DNA from: JAGTVG01 sp963820995
GTDB taxonomy: Bacteria; Bacteroidota; Bacteroidia; Cytophagales; Cyclobacteriaceae
Assembly: GCA_963820995.1 (NCBI GenBank)
Contig: CAWGCL010000006.1
Location: forward strand, 124,001 to 188,000
DNA: 64,000 bases
Reading direction: 5' to 3'
The notes below the pieces were generated by a model. The model saw nothing but the letters and a program-made list of their open reading frames with translations. It searched no databases and was not told the DNA's origin. The position numbers and the translations under genes were made by a program. Position 1 is the first letter of the stretch. The number at the start of each line of letters is the position of its first letter. Below are positions 1 through 8,745 of the stretch, piece by piece.

Positions 1-432
1 AAGGTTAACTTTAATTTCAAAAAAAGATCCTTCAGCTCTCTAGATTCAATTCAAAATTGTGGATCAATGCCAATATCTTCTCAAAAAGAAAATATCAAAT
101 GGGAATATAATTCAGATAAAAAAAATTATTCTAAAATAAAAGAAATACCACACAAAGTTAAATCATTCAAAGAATTCAGAAATTTGTGTATTGAAAATGA
201 TATAAAGTTTATTATAGCTTTTGCTCCCAACTTCAGAGATCAATGTGTTTCATTTGTTAGAAGAATAAAAGAGTTGGGGGGTAATGAAACCTATTATATG
301 AATTATGACACAAGTGACATAAGATACTATAATAGTGAATATTTCTATGATAACACACACCTTAACAAAATTGGAGCTGTTATGTACACTTCAGAACTTA
401 TTAATTATCTAAAAGATATTACCGAAGATTAG
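1..432 (+). CDS. SGNH/AlgX-like hydrolase, C-terminal fragment (partial)
   Basis: The frame is open from the first base, so this is the C-terminal part of a longer protein whose start lies left of the window; the first internal ATG is at 67. About 143 codons are visible. Near the end is FYDNTHLNKIGA, which resembles the DxxH block of SGNH/GDSL-type hydrolases and the DltD/AlgX-like proteins that acylate or de-acylate surface polysaccharides. An upstream stretch (IKFIIAFAPNFRD) resembles the beta strand before it. Codon use is very AT-rich, like the following genes to 6266, so it probably belongs to the same polysaccharide locus. The substrate is unknown and the family call is tentative because the N-terminal catalytic serine block is outside the window. 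Confidence 0.5.
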   Translation, partial: KVNFNFKKRSFSSLDSIQNCGSMPISSQKENIKWEYNSDKKNYSKIKEIPHKVKSFKEFRNLCIENDIKFIIAFAPNFRDQCVSFVRRIKELGGNETYYMNYDTSDIRYYNSEYFYDNTHLNKIGAVMYTSELINYLKDITED

Positions 433-514
433 TTTAATGAGTATCAAATATTATAAATTAAGTAGCATAATCAAATTAATAACTACAATGGTTCAATTAT
501 TTAATAATTAAATT

Positions 515-1207
515 ATGGCAAAACTAGCATATTATACTATGGATGATTCACCTAGTGATTTCTTTAGAGAAAAAGTTGACTTTTTGAAACTTAAAAAAAT
601 ACCAACACTATTTTTCTGCATTGGAGAATTAATGGAAAGAAATCCAGAAGATATGCTTTATGCAATAAGAAATGGTTTTGTAATTGGAAATCATGGTTAT
701 TCACATACTCGTTTTTCTGATTTGAGTATTGAAGAGGGTATTGAAGAAATTACGAAAACAGATGAAATTATCACAGATCTATATAAAGAAGCAAATGTTC
801 CTAGAGGGAAAAAATATTTTAGATATCCTCATGGGATTAAAGGAAATATTCAATTCGGTTCTAAAAAAATATTCTTTAGGAAATTTGAAAAGAAATTTGT
901 GGCACTTGATAATCATCTTAAAACACTGGGCTATGAACCTTTAAAAATCAGAAATTATAAAAAAAGGATGCCAAGAGGATTTATGAATGACACTGATACA
1001 TATTGGACAGGAAATATTGGAGAGTTCCTTATGATTACAAAAAATAAAAAATTTTATGAAATTGTAAATCGTATTGATTCTTTTTTTTCATATAAACAGG
1101 GTAATGAAATTTTACTTGTTCATGATAACAATGAAACACATGAATATTTCGAAAGAATAATTAATCAATTAATTTCAAAAAATTTTACATTTCTTGAAAT
1201 TAAATAG
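515..1207 (+). CDS. Polysaccharide deacetylase (NodB/CE4 family)
   Basis: 230 residues. CE4 motifs are in order: TMDDSPS at 8-14 (motif 1, normally TFDDGPS, with the catalytic and metal-binding Asp pair D10/D11), GNHGYSHT around 58-65 (motif 2, metal ligands H60 and H64), RYPHG around 103-107 (motif 3), and a late LVHDNNETH that may carry the motif 5 histidine. Family members remove N- or O-acetyl groups from glycans in a metal-dependent way. No signal peptide is visible, so it may act on a cytoplasmic lipid-linked or nucleotide-sugar intermediate rather than on finished polymer. The gene is followed by about 280 bp without a gene, then by the ACP operon; its AT-rich codon use matches both flanks. 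The family call is firm; the substrate is unknown. Confidence 0.8.
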   Translation: MAKLAYYTMDDSPSDFFREKVDFLKLKKIPTLFFCIGELMERNPEDMLYAIRNGFVIGNHGYSHTRFSDLSIEEGIEEITKTDEIITDLYKEANVPRGKKYFRYPHGIKGNIQFGSKKIFFRKFEKKFVALDNHLKTLGYEPLKIRNYKKRMPRGFMNDTDTYWTGNIGEFLMITKNKKFYEIVNRIDSFFSYKQGNEILLVHDNNETHEYFERIINQLISKNFTFLEIK

Positions 1208-1488
1208 AATATATATAGATAACATTTATCTCTATATAATAATTACTGACCTTTTTTATTACGATTCAAAATACATTTTCAGCTTTTCAGCAATGTTTCA
1301 TAAAATATATACATTTCCTACCAACCATTAGACATTAATTGTATTATACTTTATAAATAAACTATGGTAAATATTAAAAATATACAAAATAAAATTAGTA
1401 TAATTATAATTATTTTGTTTTCTTAGTAGCACAAATATTAAGCTCTTGTTTACTATAGTAAATAGAAGTGGAAAAGACTAAATAAACT

Positions 1489-1740
1489 ATGACACAAAAG
1501 GAAATTAAAGATCGTTTACACAAATATATTATCAAAGAGACTATGTCCGATGCCAACCTGATAAAGGATGATACTTTGCTATTTGAACAGGGAATTTTTG
1601 ATTCAATTGGCCTTCTTTTACTAATCGAATTTATAAAAGATGAATTTAGAGTAATGACCAGTGATGAGGAATTATTAATGGAAAACTTTGAATCAATAAA
1701 CAAAATGGCTGGGTTTATTTCAAATAAAGTTAATTTCTAG
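1489..1740 (+). CDS. Acyl carrier protein
   Basis: 83 residues, the usual size of a free-standing carrier protein. The 4'-phosphopantetheine attachment site is the Ser39 of FDSIGLL, preceded by the acidic, hydrophobic helix pattern expected (LIKDDTLLFEQGIFDS). It is the first gene of a same-strand group with the amidotransferase at 1810, the NAD-synthase-like protein at 3820 and the acyl ligase at 4812. The sequence departs from housekeeping AcpP (the motif is DSIG, not DSLD), and no fatty-acid synthesis genes are adjacent. It therefore probably carries a dedicated acyl or aminoacyl group loaded by the neighbouring ligase. Function as a carrier protein is secure; the cargo is inference. Confidence 0.85.
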   Translation: MTQKEIKDRLHKYIIKETMSDANLIKDDTLLFEQGIFDSIGLLLLIEFIKDEFRVMTSDEELLMENFESINKMAGFISNKVNF

Positions 1741-1809
1741 ATAATTCAGATTTAAGACCAAGCTTAGAATCACTTCAAGAATTGCATTTAAAAAGATCAT
1801 TTTTAGAAA

Positions 1810-3795
1810 ATGTGTGGAATAACTGGATATTTTAATTATAAGGAAGAAAACCTGATTTCTCAGGAAATCCTAAAAAAAATGTTGGCCAGACTGCATCATC
1901 GCGGACCTGATGAATACGGTATTTACTTAGATAATCAGATTGGATTTGGACATTCAAGATTAAGCATTATTGACTTAGAATCTGGACATCAACCGATGTC
2001 AACCATTGATGGGAGGTATACTATCATTTTTAATGGAGAGATATTTAATTATATCGAGTTGAAGAATGAGCTTAAACATAAAGGACAAATATTTAAAACG
2101 ACGAGTGATACAGAAGTATTATTACACTTATTCCAGCATTATGGTTATTCCTGTTTGGAAAAATTAAATGGCCAATTTTCATTTGCTATATGGGATAATA
2201 GAAAAAGAGAAATATTTCTAGCTCGTGATCGTGTTGGCATAAGACCTCTATTTTACACTAACATATCAAACAAGTTCATCTTTGGATCTGAAATAAAAGC
2301 AATCGCTGAACACCCGGATGTAAATCTACAATTCTCGTCAAATTCTTTATCTGAAATTTTTACATTTTGGTCAGCTCTGACTCCCAATACCGCATTTGAA
2401 AATATATATGAACTTCCTCCTGGACATTTTATGAAAGTCAATAAAGACGGGATGCTGATCAAACAATACTGGGAGCTTAAATTTCCTGAGGATGGAAATC
2501 ATCGCAGAATTAGTTTCCAAAATGCAATGGAAGAGTTTGAATTATTACTTTCTGATGCTGTAAAGATCAGACTTCGAGCAGATGTTCCTGTTGGAGCATA
2601 CCTAAGTGGAGGAATTGATTCAAGCGCAACAACGGCAATTATTAAAAACATTTTTCCGGATAGTTTAAAAACATTTTCAATCGGATTTTCTGATAACGAA
2701 TTTGATGAATCAGATTATCAAAAAATTGCAGTAGATTATTTAAATACGGATCATAGAAAGATAGAATGCAACACTAAAGATATTTCTGAAGTGTTTCCTG
2801 ACATAATATGGCATTCTGAAATTCCACTTCTAAGAACTGCGCCTGCTCCGATGTACTTATTGTCTAAACATGTTAGAAACAATAATTTCAAAGTTGTCAT
2901 TACAGGTGAGGGAGCCGATGAGATCTTAGCTGGATACAATATTTTCAAGGAGATGTATATAAGAAGATTTTGGTCTAAGTTTCCAAGATCAAAATATAGA
3001 CCGCTATTACTACAGAAATTATACCCATACTTATCTCATTTACAAAACATAAATACGAATATATTAAAACTCTTTTTTGGGTATAAACTATCTGAAACTT
3101 CTTCACCGGTGTACTCACATCTTCTTAGATGGAATAATACAGCCCGAATTAAAAACTACTTCTCAGACACTTTAAAAGATTCTATTCGAGACCATAATCC
3201 AATAAATGGTTTAATTTCCAGGTTACCTAATAATTTTGATCATTATAATTCTTTATCTAAAGCCCAATGGTTAGAGACAAACATTTTTATGTCTGGTTAT
3301 CTATTATCATCACAAGGAGATAGAATGGCAATGGCAAACTCCGTGGAAGGAAGATATCCATTTCTCGATTATAGAATTATCGAATTCTGTAATGATATAA
3401 ATCCAGATTATAAGTTAGATGGTTTATATGAAAAAAAACTATTAAGAAAAATGATGGACAACAAACTTCCAGATAAAATAATAAATAGGGCTAAACAAGC
3501 TTACCGAGCCCCTTCTACAAGTAGTTTTCTAACGAATATTCCTGAATATCTTCATCATACGCTCTCAAAGGAGAAGTTTGATAAAGTTAATGTATTTAAT
3601 TCAAGTTCAGCATTTAACTTAGTGAAAAAAATTAAATCAAAAAATCAGATATCAGAAGTCGACAATATGGCCCTAACTGGTATTATTTCAACTCATATAC
3701 TTCACGATCAGTTTATTGATCATAAAAACGAAATTCCTCACAAAATAAATTCAAGAAATTGTTTGATAATTAATAATCAATCGAATACTGCATAA
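1810..3795 (+). CDS. asnB: Asparagine synthase (glutamine-hydrolysing)-type amidotransferase
   Basis: 661 residues. The protein starts MCGITGY, so removal of Met would expose Cys as the N-terminal nucleophile of a class II glutamine amidotransferase; RGPDEYG and FNGEIFNY follow as in AsnB. The synthetase domain has the ATP pyrophosphatase P-loop SGGIDSS at 266-272 and GEGADEILAGY about 120 residues later. It therefore hydrolyses glutamine and passes ammonia to an adenylated carboxylate. In surface-polysaccharide loci such proteins often amidate uronic acids or other carboxylates rather than aspartate. It follows the ACP by 69 bp and precedes the NAD-synthase-like gene by 24 bp, so a dedicated role in glycan or acyl-group amidation is inferred. 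The symbol reflects family, not proven asparagine synthesis. Confidence 0.85.
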   Translation: MCGITGYFNYKEENLISQEILKKMLARLHHRGPDEYGIYLDNQIGFGHSRLSIIDLESGHQPMSTIDGRYTIIFNGEIFNYIELKNELKHKGQIFKTTSDTEVLLHLFQHYGYSCLEKLNGQFSFAIWDNRKREIFLARDRVGIRPLFYTNISNKFIFGSEIKAIAEHPDVNLQFSSNSLSEIFTFWSALTPNTAFENIYELPPGHFMKVNKDGMLIKQYWELKFPEDGNHRRISFQNAMEEFELLLSDAVKIRLRADVPVGAYLSGGIDSSATTAIIKNIFPDSLKTFSIGFSDNEFDESDYQKIAVDYLNTDHRKIECNTKDISEVFPDIIWHSEIPLLRTAPAPMYLLSKHVRNNNFKVVITGEGADEILAGYNIFKEMYIRRFWSKFPRSKYRPLLLQKLYPYLSHLQNINTNILKLFFGYKLSETSSPVYSHLLRWNNTARIKNYFSDTLKDSIRDHNPINGLISRLPNNFDHYNSLSKAQWLETNIFMSGYLLSSQGDRMAMANSVEGRYPFLDYRIIEFCNDINPDYKLDGLYEKKLLRKMMDNKLPDKIINRAKQAYRAPSTSSFLTNIPEYLHHTLSKEKFDKVNVFNSSSAFNLVKKIKSKNQISEVDNMALTGIISTHILHDQFIDHKNEIPHKINSRNCLIINNQSNTA

Positions 3796-3819
3796 TTAGA
3801 CTTTCAAAAACAAATAAAT

Positions 3820-4815
3820 ATGACATATTCAAAAAAACCCTTTAGTAAAGATATATTACACATTGATGATATTGATTTAGTATGTAATAAGATAATCGAT
3901 ACCCTTAAGAATAATGTTCAACAAAAATTAACAAGAAGAGGTGCCATAGTTGGAATTAGTGGAGGTATTGATTCCTCAGTAACTTTAGGATTGGCTGCAA
4001 AAGCATTTGGCTCAGAGAAAGTAATTGGTGTCATGATGCCCGAAAAAGATTCTAATCCTGAAAGTCTAAATCTTGCTATTGAACTTGCAGAAAAATTTAG
4101 CGTAAACACAATTAAAGAAGAAATAACAGATACTCTCGCTGGATTTGGTTGTTATAAAAGAAGAGATGAGGCCGTTAAACGGGTATTCAATGAATATGAT
4201 CCCTCCGTTCATAAGTTTAAAATCGGTATCAAGCAAGATAGCCGCCACACAAATATGCCACCAGTTTTTTCTGTAACAATAGTGAATCCGGATGGATCAG
4301 AAAAAAGCCAATTATTGCCATTAAAAGAGTATTTACAAATTGTTGCTGCCTCAAATTTTAAGCAAAGAAGCCGAATGAGCATGTTGTATTATCATGCTGA
4401 GAGAATGCATTATGCAGTTATTGGTACGCCTAACAAGCATGAAGTTGAACAAGGATTTTTTGTAAAATATGGTGATGGGGGCGCGGATGTTATGCCAATA
4501 GCTCCCTTTTACAAAACGCAAGTTTATCAACTTGCAGAATATCTTGAAATACCTGATGGAATATTAAATCGCACTCCGACAACTGATACATATACGGCAG
4601 AGCAAACTCAAGAAGAATTCTTTTTTCAACTACCTTTTGAGCTTATGGATCTTATATGGTTTGGATGGGAAAATAACTATAATCCTGGAGAGGTTGCTGA
4701 AATCTTAGACTTCACAGAGGAAGAAATAGTAAATGTCTATCATAATTTTGAACGAAAGAAGAAAACAACAGAGTATTTAAGAAGGTCTCCAATTTTTGAT
4801 ACTTATCGTATATGA
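3820..4815 (+). CDS. NAD synthase-like ATP-pyrophosphatase amidase
   Basis: 331 residues. The P-loop SGGIDSS is at 47-53, and the family block VIGTPNKHEVEQGFFVKYGD is followed by GGADVMPIAPFYKTQVYQLA, which closely matches NH3-dependent NAD synthetases. There is no N-terminal nitrilase-type glutaminase domain, so ammonia would have to come from elsewhere, possibly the adjacent AsnB-like protein. The segment that in true NadE usually reads PSAxLWxGQTDExELG is here PTTDTYTAEQTQEEFFF, so the substrate loop differs. Together with its place in a polysaccharide operon this suggests a paralogue that amidates a carboxylate other than nicotinic acid adenine dinucleotide. Its stop overlaps the next start (ATGA at 4812-4815), which implies translational coupling. 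A housekeeping NadE role is possible but less likely. Confidence 0.75.
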   Translation: MTYSKKPFSKDILHIDDIDLVCNKIIDTLKNNVQQKLTRRGAIVGISGGIDSSVTLGLAAKAFGSEKVIGVMMPEKDSNPESLNLAIELAEKFSVNTIKEEITDTLAGFGCYKRRDEAVKRVFNEYDPSVHKFKIGIKQDSRHTNMPPVFSVTIVNPDGSEKSQLLPLKEYLQIVAASNFKQRSRMSMLYYHAERMHYAVIGTPNKHEVEQGFFVKYGDGGADVMPIAPFYKTQVYQLAEYLEIPDGILNRTPTTDTYTAEQTQEEFFFQLPFELMDLIWFGWENNYNPGEVAEILDFTEEEIVNVYHNFERKKKTTEYLRRSPIFDTYRI

Positions 4816-6266
4816 ACGTATTCGATTATCTTTTTCAGGAAGTAAGGGAATCTAATAAAGTTTTTATCTTAAGTTCCCCTGAGCAATCAAAGTATAATTA
4901 TATATACCAGAATTCCTTAAAATTATCCAATTGGTTAAATGAAAATGTTGGGGAAAATGAGAAAATTCTATTAATTAGTCCTAACTCTATTTTTTTTATA
5001 ATAGCTTATCTAGGAATTATGAAATCGGGAAATGTTTGCGTTCCTGTTAATCCTTCTATCGAAACTTCAAATCTTGAATATATACTAAATGTAACAAAAG
5101 CATCATCTGTATTTCTATCTTCCAAATTAAAAACAGAATATACAAATCGAAATATTAAGATATTCAATGAGAATGACCTTGAAATCATATTTAATAGAGA
5201 ATCAATTATAATTGAGAATCAAAAAATTGATTTTGATTCTGAAAGAATGGCTCAGATATTATTCACATCAGGCTCTACTGGTCATCCGAAAGGAGTAATG
5301 CTTAGTCATAAAAACCTAATGACAAATACTGACTCAATAATCAAATATCTAAATTTGAAATCAGATGACATTATGGAAGTTGTCCTCCCCTTCTATTATT
5401 GTTATGGATTATCCTTATTACATACTCATTTAAGAGTTGGCGGATCAATTGTATTGAATAATACTTTTATATTTCTTGGGTCTGTACTAACTGATCTGGA
5501 AAAATATAAATGTACAGGCTTTGCTGGAGTACCAAGTCATTTCCAAATTCTTTTGCGAAAGTCTAAATCTTTTAAGTCATCAACATTCCCACAATTAAAA
5601 TATGTTACACAAGCTGGAGGAAAATTACATAATGTATTTATAAAAGAATTTACTGATTCTTTTCCTGATAAAAAATTCTTTGTAATGTATGGACAAACTG
5701 AGGCAACAGCCCGTTTATCATACTTACCACCTGATCTTATTATTAAAAAAATTGGATCAATTGGAAAGGGCATTCCTAATGTGAATTTGAAAATTGTTAA
5801 TAACAACCTTAAACATGTAAAAGTTGGGGAAATTGGAGAGCTAGTCGCAAAAGGTGACAATATTATGATGGGGTATCTAAATGATCCTGAAGGAAACAAA
5901 AAAGCTTTGCGCGATGGATGGTTACACACCGGGGATATGGCAAAAATGGATAAAGAGGGTTTTTTGTATTTATATGCTCGTAAAAAGGAAATCATAAAGG
6001 TAGGTGGGAAAAGAGTAAGTCCGAAAGAAATAGAAGAGATCATTGTTTCAATTCAGAAAGTTATAAGCTGTAAGATTAAAAGTATATACGATGATATTTT
6101 AGGCGAAGCAATCCAAGCAATTATAGTTCTAAAAGATGGGACGAATGAGGATGAGGCTAAAAAGATTATTTTAAAGAATTGTAGAGATAATTTAGCATTG
6201 TATAAGATCCCAAGTATAATTAAATTTGAGAAAACAATTGCTGATCCTCTTAAATTGAGTAAATAA
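4812..6266 (+). CDS. AMP-forming acyl-CoA/ACP synthetase (ANL superfamily ligase)
   Basis: 484 residues. The ANL adenylation motifs are present: FTSGSTGHPKGVMLSHKN at 151-168 (A3 phosphate loop), YGQTEA (A5), GWLHTGDMAKMDKEGFLYL (A7) and KVGGKRVSPKEIE (A8 hinge). The enzyme would activate a carboxylic acid as acyl-AMP and transfer it to a thiol. With an ACP three genes upstream, the likely acceptor is that carrier protein. The start overlaps the stop of the NAD-synthase-like gene by 4 bp. The protein ends at about the point where the A10 lysine motif usually lies (the last residues are IADPLKLSK), so the catalytic lysine may be one of the two final lysines or be absent. The acyl substrate cannot be read from sequence. 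Confidence 0.85.
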   Translation: MNVFDYLFQEVRESNKVFILSSPEQSKYNYIYQNSLKLSNWLNENVGENEKILLISPNSIFFIIAYLGIMKSGNVCVPVNPSIETSNLEYILNVTKASSVFLSSKLKTEYTNRNIKIFNENDLEIIFNRESIIIENQKIDFDSERMAQILFTSGSTGHPKGVMLSHKNLMTNTDSIIKYLNLKSDDIMEVVLPFYYCYGLSLLHTHLRVGGSIVLNNTFIFLGSVLTDLEKYKCTGFAGVPSHFQILLRKSKSFKSSTFPQLKYVTQAGGKLHNVFIKEFTDSFPDKKFFVMYGQTEATARLSYLPPDLIIKKIGSIGKGIPNVNLKIVNNNLKHVKVGEIGELVAKGDNIMMGYLNDPEGNKKALRDGWLHTGDMAKMDKEGFLYLYARKKEIIKVGGKRVSPKEIEEIIVSIQKVISCKIKSIYDDILGEAIQAIIVLKDGTNEDEAKKIILKNCRDNLALYKIPSIIKFEKTIADPLKLSK

Positions 6267-6304
6267 CAAAACCTGCCTGGATCAAATTCATAATACAATT
6301 CATT

Positions 6305-7411
6305 TTATCTATTATATAAATGTTGATGGCTGAGGGGGCAGGATTCGTAAAAGTTGGAGCGGATCTGGCGGGGATCGTTGATGATGTCATAGAATTGATC
6401 ATAATAAGCCAGGGTGCCTTTCAATTGCTTTTCATCAAGTAATTTGCAATCGCGATAAATACCATATATCTCTTCTTTTTTCTCATTAAATATTTCCAGT
6501 ATCTCTTCATACTCTCCCGGCCTTCTGCAGTATCCCCTGAATAACCTTTGCCTGACTGAAGTAATGCCAAGCCGCTCATCAGGTGTTGCATAATTTGCAT
6601 TTACAACCCCTGTAATATCAAAATCATATGGAACTGGTATCGGCATCTTCCCTTCAACAACCAATATCTTAACATTGTGCTGGTTCCCTACCCACCAATC
6701 TGTATTTCCAACCATAAATTGAAAACAAGTAAAAATATCGATCGACTTGCGATCACACCGGTCATGATTGTTTAACTCCATTTTAGCAATTTCGCCACCA
6801 TTACGCTCTGCAAGTTCTTTTTCATTTTCAATGATGAATCCATACCGGGTTACCGGCTTATATTTTTCACTTGTATCAATGTATGTAACCTGGACTAACC
6901 GTACTTTGAAACTGTATGGCGTCAACTGCTGGTATACTCGGTAAACCAGATATTCCTGAATATTATACTGCTCATTTGCATCGGAATTTTTACAGTAGGC
7001 AACCAACTTAAGTTTGTCTTGTCCATCAAAAATGGTATTCTCTACTTCTTTCTTCTTAAAATTCAACAATAAAGGAGGAAATGAGCACCAGGAGTTAATC
7101 CTTCTGGTAATACCCCTGGGTTTTATTTTTATTTGGAATACTTCCTCCCCTCCTTTTGAATTATTATAAATTAACTCCGCTGCCTGGTAAGCAGGATCTT
7201 CACTCTTTTTCCCTTTTATTAAGCTTTTAAAATCAGACTTTATTGTGATCATTAGAGGTTCCTCTGAAATAAACAATGGAGCCACGTTGAGGTTTTCATT
7301 GGATTGAGCCTCTTGAGCGAACAAATTAACTGTCGCTAAAAGGGCTAAAAAGATAAATATGATTATTCGAAGGATCGAATGAGATGTTATTTCTTGATAT
7401 ATCCTATTCAT
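6305..7411 (-). CDS. Secreted CotH-kinase-like protein
   Basis: 368 residues with an N-terminal hydrophobic segment (IIIFIFLALLATVNLFAQ) that ends in a likely signal peptidase I site, so it is probably exported. The C-terminal half has the order FMVGNTDWWVGNQHNVKIL, then PVPYDFDITG. This resembles the GNxD...HN...DxD arrangement of CotH-type atypical kinases, in which an Asn and an Asp bind metal-ATP. Two cysteines in the GYCRR and RDCKLLD segments could form a disulfide. Base composition is clearly less AT-rich than the polysaccharide genes ending 38 bp away on the opposite strand, so the locus boundary is here. The kinase-fold reading is inference from spacing of motifs, and catalytic activity is uncertain. 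Confidence 0.5.
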   Translation of the reverse strand: MNRIYQEITSHSILRIIIFIFLALLATVNLFAQEAQSNENLNVAPLFISEEPLMITIKSDFKSLIKGKKSEDPAYQAAELIYNNSKGGEEVFQIKIKPRGITRRINSWCSFPPLLLNFKKKEVENTIFDGQDKLKLVAYCKNSDANEQYNIQEYLVYRVYQQLTPYSFKVRLVQVTYIDTSEKYKPVTRYGFIIENEKELAERNGGEIAKMELNNHDRCDRKSIDIFTCFQFMVGNTDWWVGNQHNVKILVVEGKMPIPVPYDFDITGVVNANYATPDERLGITSVRQRLFRGYCRRPGEYEEILEIFNEKKEEIYGIYRDCKLLDEKQLKGTLAYYDQFYDIINDPRQIRSNFYESCPLSHQHLYNR

Positions 7412-7562
7412 AAAATGTAAGGTTGTATTATCATGTTTGGTTATAGTCTATCAATTTTAATATTTAGGGAGCAATGATCAAAGAAATATATTTAATAATA
7501 TTCTGCGATGATTTTTCACATAGAAAATCCAATACAGTTTAGTCGATTAAATTTATGGAACT

Positions 7563-7859
7563 ATGAGTAAACGCAGAGTTTTTATAAGGAACAGAAACTC
7601 CAGATTACGGGAAGCATATGCTAAAGGTACGTTTGTTACTTGTCGCAAACTTGAGATTGCACAAAGTTTATTTTACCCTAGGATGCATGTTTTTAATCAG
7701 AAGGGTATTGAAATCATAAAAGGGCAGTATTATCGAGTTGATCCGGAAGTCAAATATTTTCTTGAAGAAAACAAGAAATCAAAAAAGATCATAGGCAAAC
7801 AAGCTTTGAAGCTTGAAGTCAAAAACGAACTTTTAAAGCTGTCTGCCGACAGGCTATAA
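7563..7859 (+). CDS. IS3-family OrfA-like protein (remnant, frame open)
   Basis: 98 residues. The C-terminal half (EENKKSKKIIGKQALKLEV followed by KNELLK) has the leucine-zipper-like pattern that ends IS3 OrfA proteins and mediates transposase multimerisation. The N-terminal half should be a helix-turn-helix, but the sequence (RNRNSRLREAYAKGTFVTC) is a poor match, which suggests missense decay. The frame has no stop, so the gene is formally intact, but its partner OrfB downstream is destroyed and no programmed frameshift product could be made. It is therefore most likely non-functional in transposition. Confidence 0.6.
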   Translation: MSKRRVFIRNRNSRLREAYAKGTFVTCRKLEIAQSLFYPRMHVFNQKGIEIIKGQYYRVDPEVKYFLEENKKSKKIIGKQALKLEVKNELLKLSADRL

Positions 7860-8745
7860 AAACAGAACAGCTCAAAAGGCAAGTAAAATGCTAATCATCA
7901 GGTACAAAGACATTACTCCATTATGGCGGTTATGTTCCTTGAAGTGTAGGCCTGATAACATGTGATACTTTAGTCCAACACATTGGCAGCAATGATTTAA
8001 ACCGAATAGGTATATTTTTAATTACTCTGGTAACAGAGTGAATAATAATGAGATAATATCCACGGATTAAGGAGTTCCTGTGTCCGAAGTATTTTTGCTA
8101 AGGGTTGAGAAGATTAACTGCCAATTTCGGCTTGAAAGATTTTGATTTATAAAAGCAGTTTAACGTTTGATGAAAGAGGCTCGTTAATTGAATAACCATA
8201 CAAAAATAAGAACCAATGGCAGAAGAAGTTTTGTAAAAATACGGTAGATAGGGGCTGATTATCCCATGCAACATCTGGTGATGGATATCAAGTATGTATT
8301 CATCCAAGAAGAGCGTAGAAACGTTTATTTTATTTGCTATCCGGTATGGATATTTTCACCCGAAGGGTATTGAAACATTTATTGAAAGGGAGTATTCGTC
8401 AGCATGATGTTGTCTTATTACTTGATGATATATAATTATAGGGAATCATTTAAAAGGGATTACAATTCGTAATCATAAGAGGAGCCATTTTATGTCTAAC
8501 AGCGCTAGTAAATATCTTGACTAAAGGGAATAAACCAGGAGTTTGCACTCATGGCTACTCCAGAAGAAAATGCATTCATTGAATTGTGGCACTCAACACC
8601 GGAAAGAGAGGGCATCCGAAGATACCGGTTCGATACTGTTCATTATGCAAAATGTGAAATCTTGGATTATTTCCAATTTTACAATGCCAGAAGAAAACAT
8701 AGATTTCTTGGGAAGAAATCCCCATATCAGTTTATGGATAATTAG
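7860..8745 (+). pseudogene. IS3-family OrfB transposase, multiply disrupted
   Basis: Recognisable fragments lie on the plus strand in more than one frame. MDIKYV near 8281 is the first D of the DDE triad. The segment around 8460-8500 is the degraded second D region. The best-preserved part runs from about 8551 to 8745 and reads ATPEENAFIELWHST, then the E-region and the conserved ARRKHRFLGKKSP end. Stops are frequent between about 7860 and 8270, where homology is barely visible. The catalytic triad is incomplete, so no active integrase can be produced. Confidence 0.65.

Larger units (their letters stand above)
7563..8745 (+). mobile_element. Decayed IS3-family insertion sequence
   Basis: The stretch contains an OrfA-like reading frame (7563-7859) followed by a heavily mutated OrfB integrase. 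On the plus strand, pieces in different frames read MDIKYVFIQEERRNVYF (first catalytic Asp region), ATPEENAFIELWHST (Glu region) and NARRKHRFLGKKSPYQF (typical C-terminus), all in the order of IS3-type DDE transposases. The middle Asp block is degraded: the codons at about 8470-8490 read RNHKRSHFM where RNDNGxxF is expected. Several stops and frame changes separate the pieces. Clear terminal inverted repeats or target duplications could not be found by eye, so the outer limits are those of the coding remnants only. Confidence 0.7.

Noticed and set aside
3820..4815. Housekeeping NAD synthetase (nadE)
   Set aside because: The substrate-loop segment is changed and the operon context is polysaccharide-related; kept as NAD-synthase-like instead.
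8551..8745. Sixty-four-codon frame as an independent small gene
   Set aside because: It is the C-terminal remnant of an IS3 OrfB transposase, with the typical E-region and ARRKHRFLGKKSP end.
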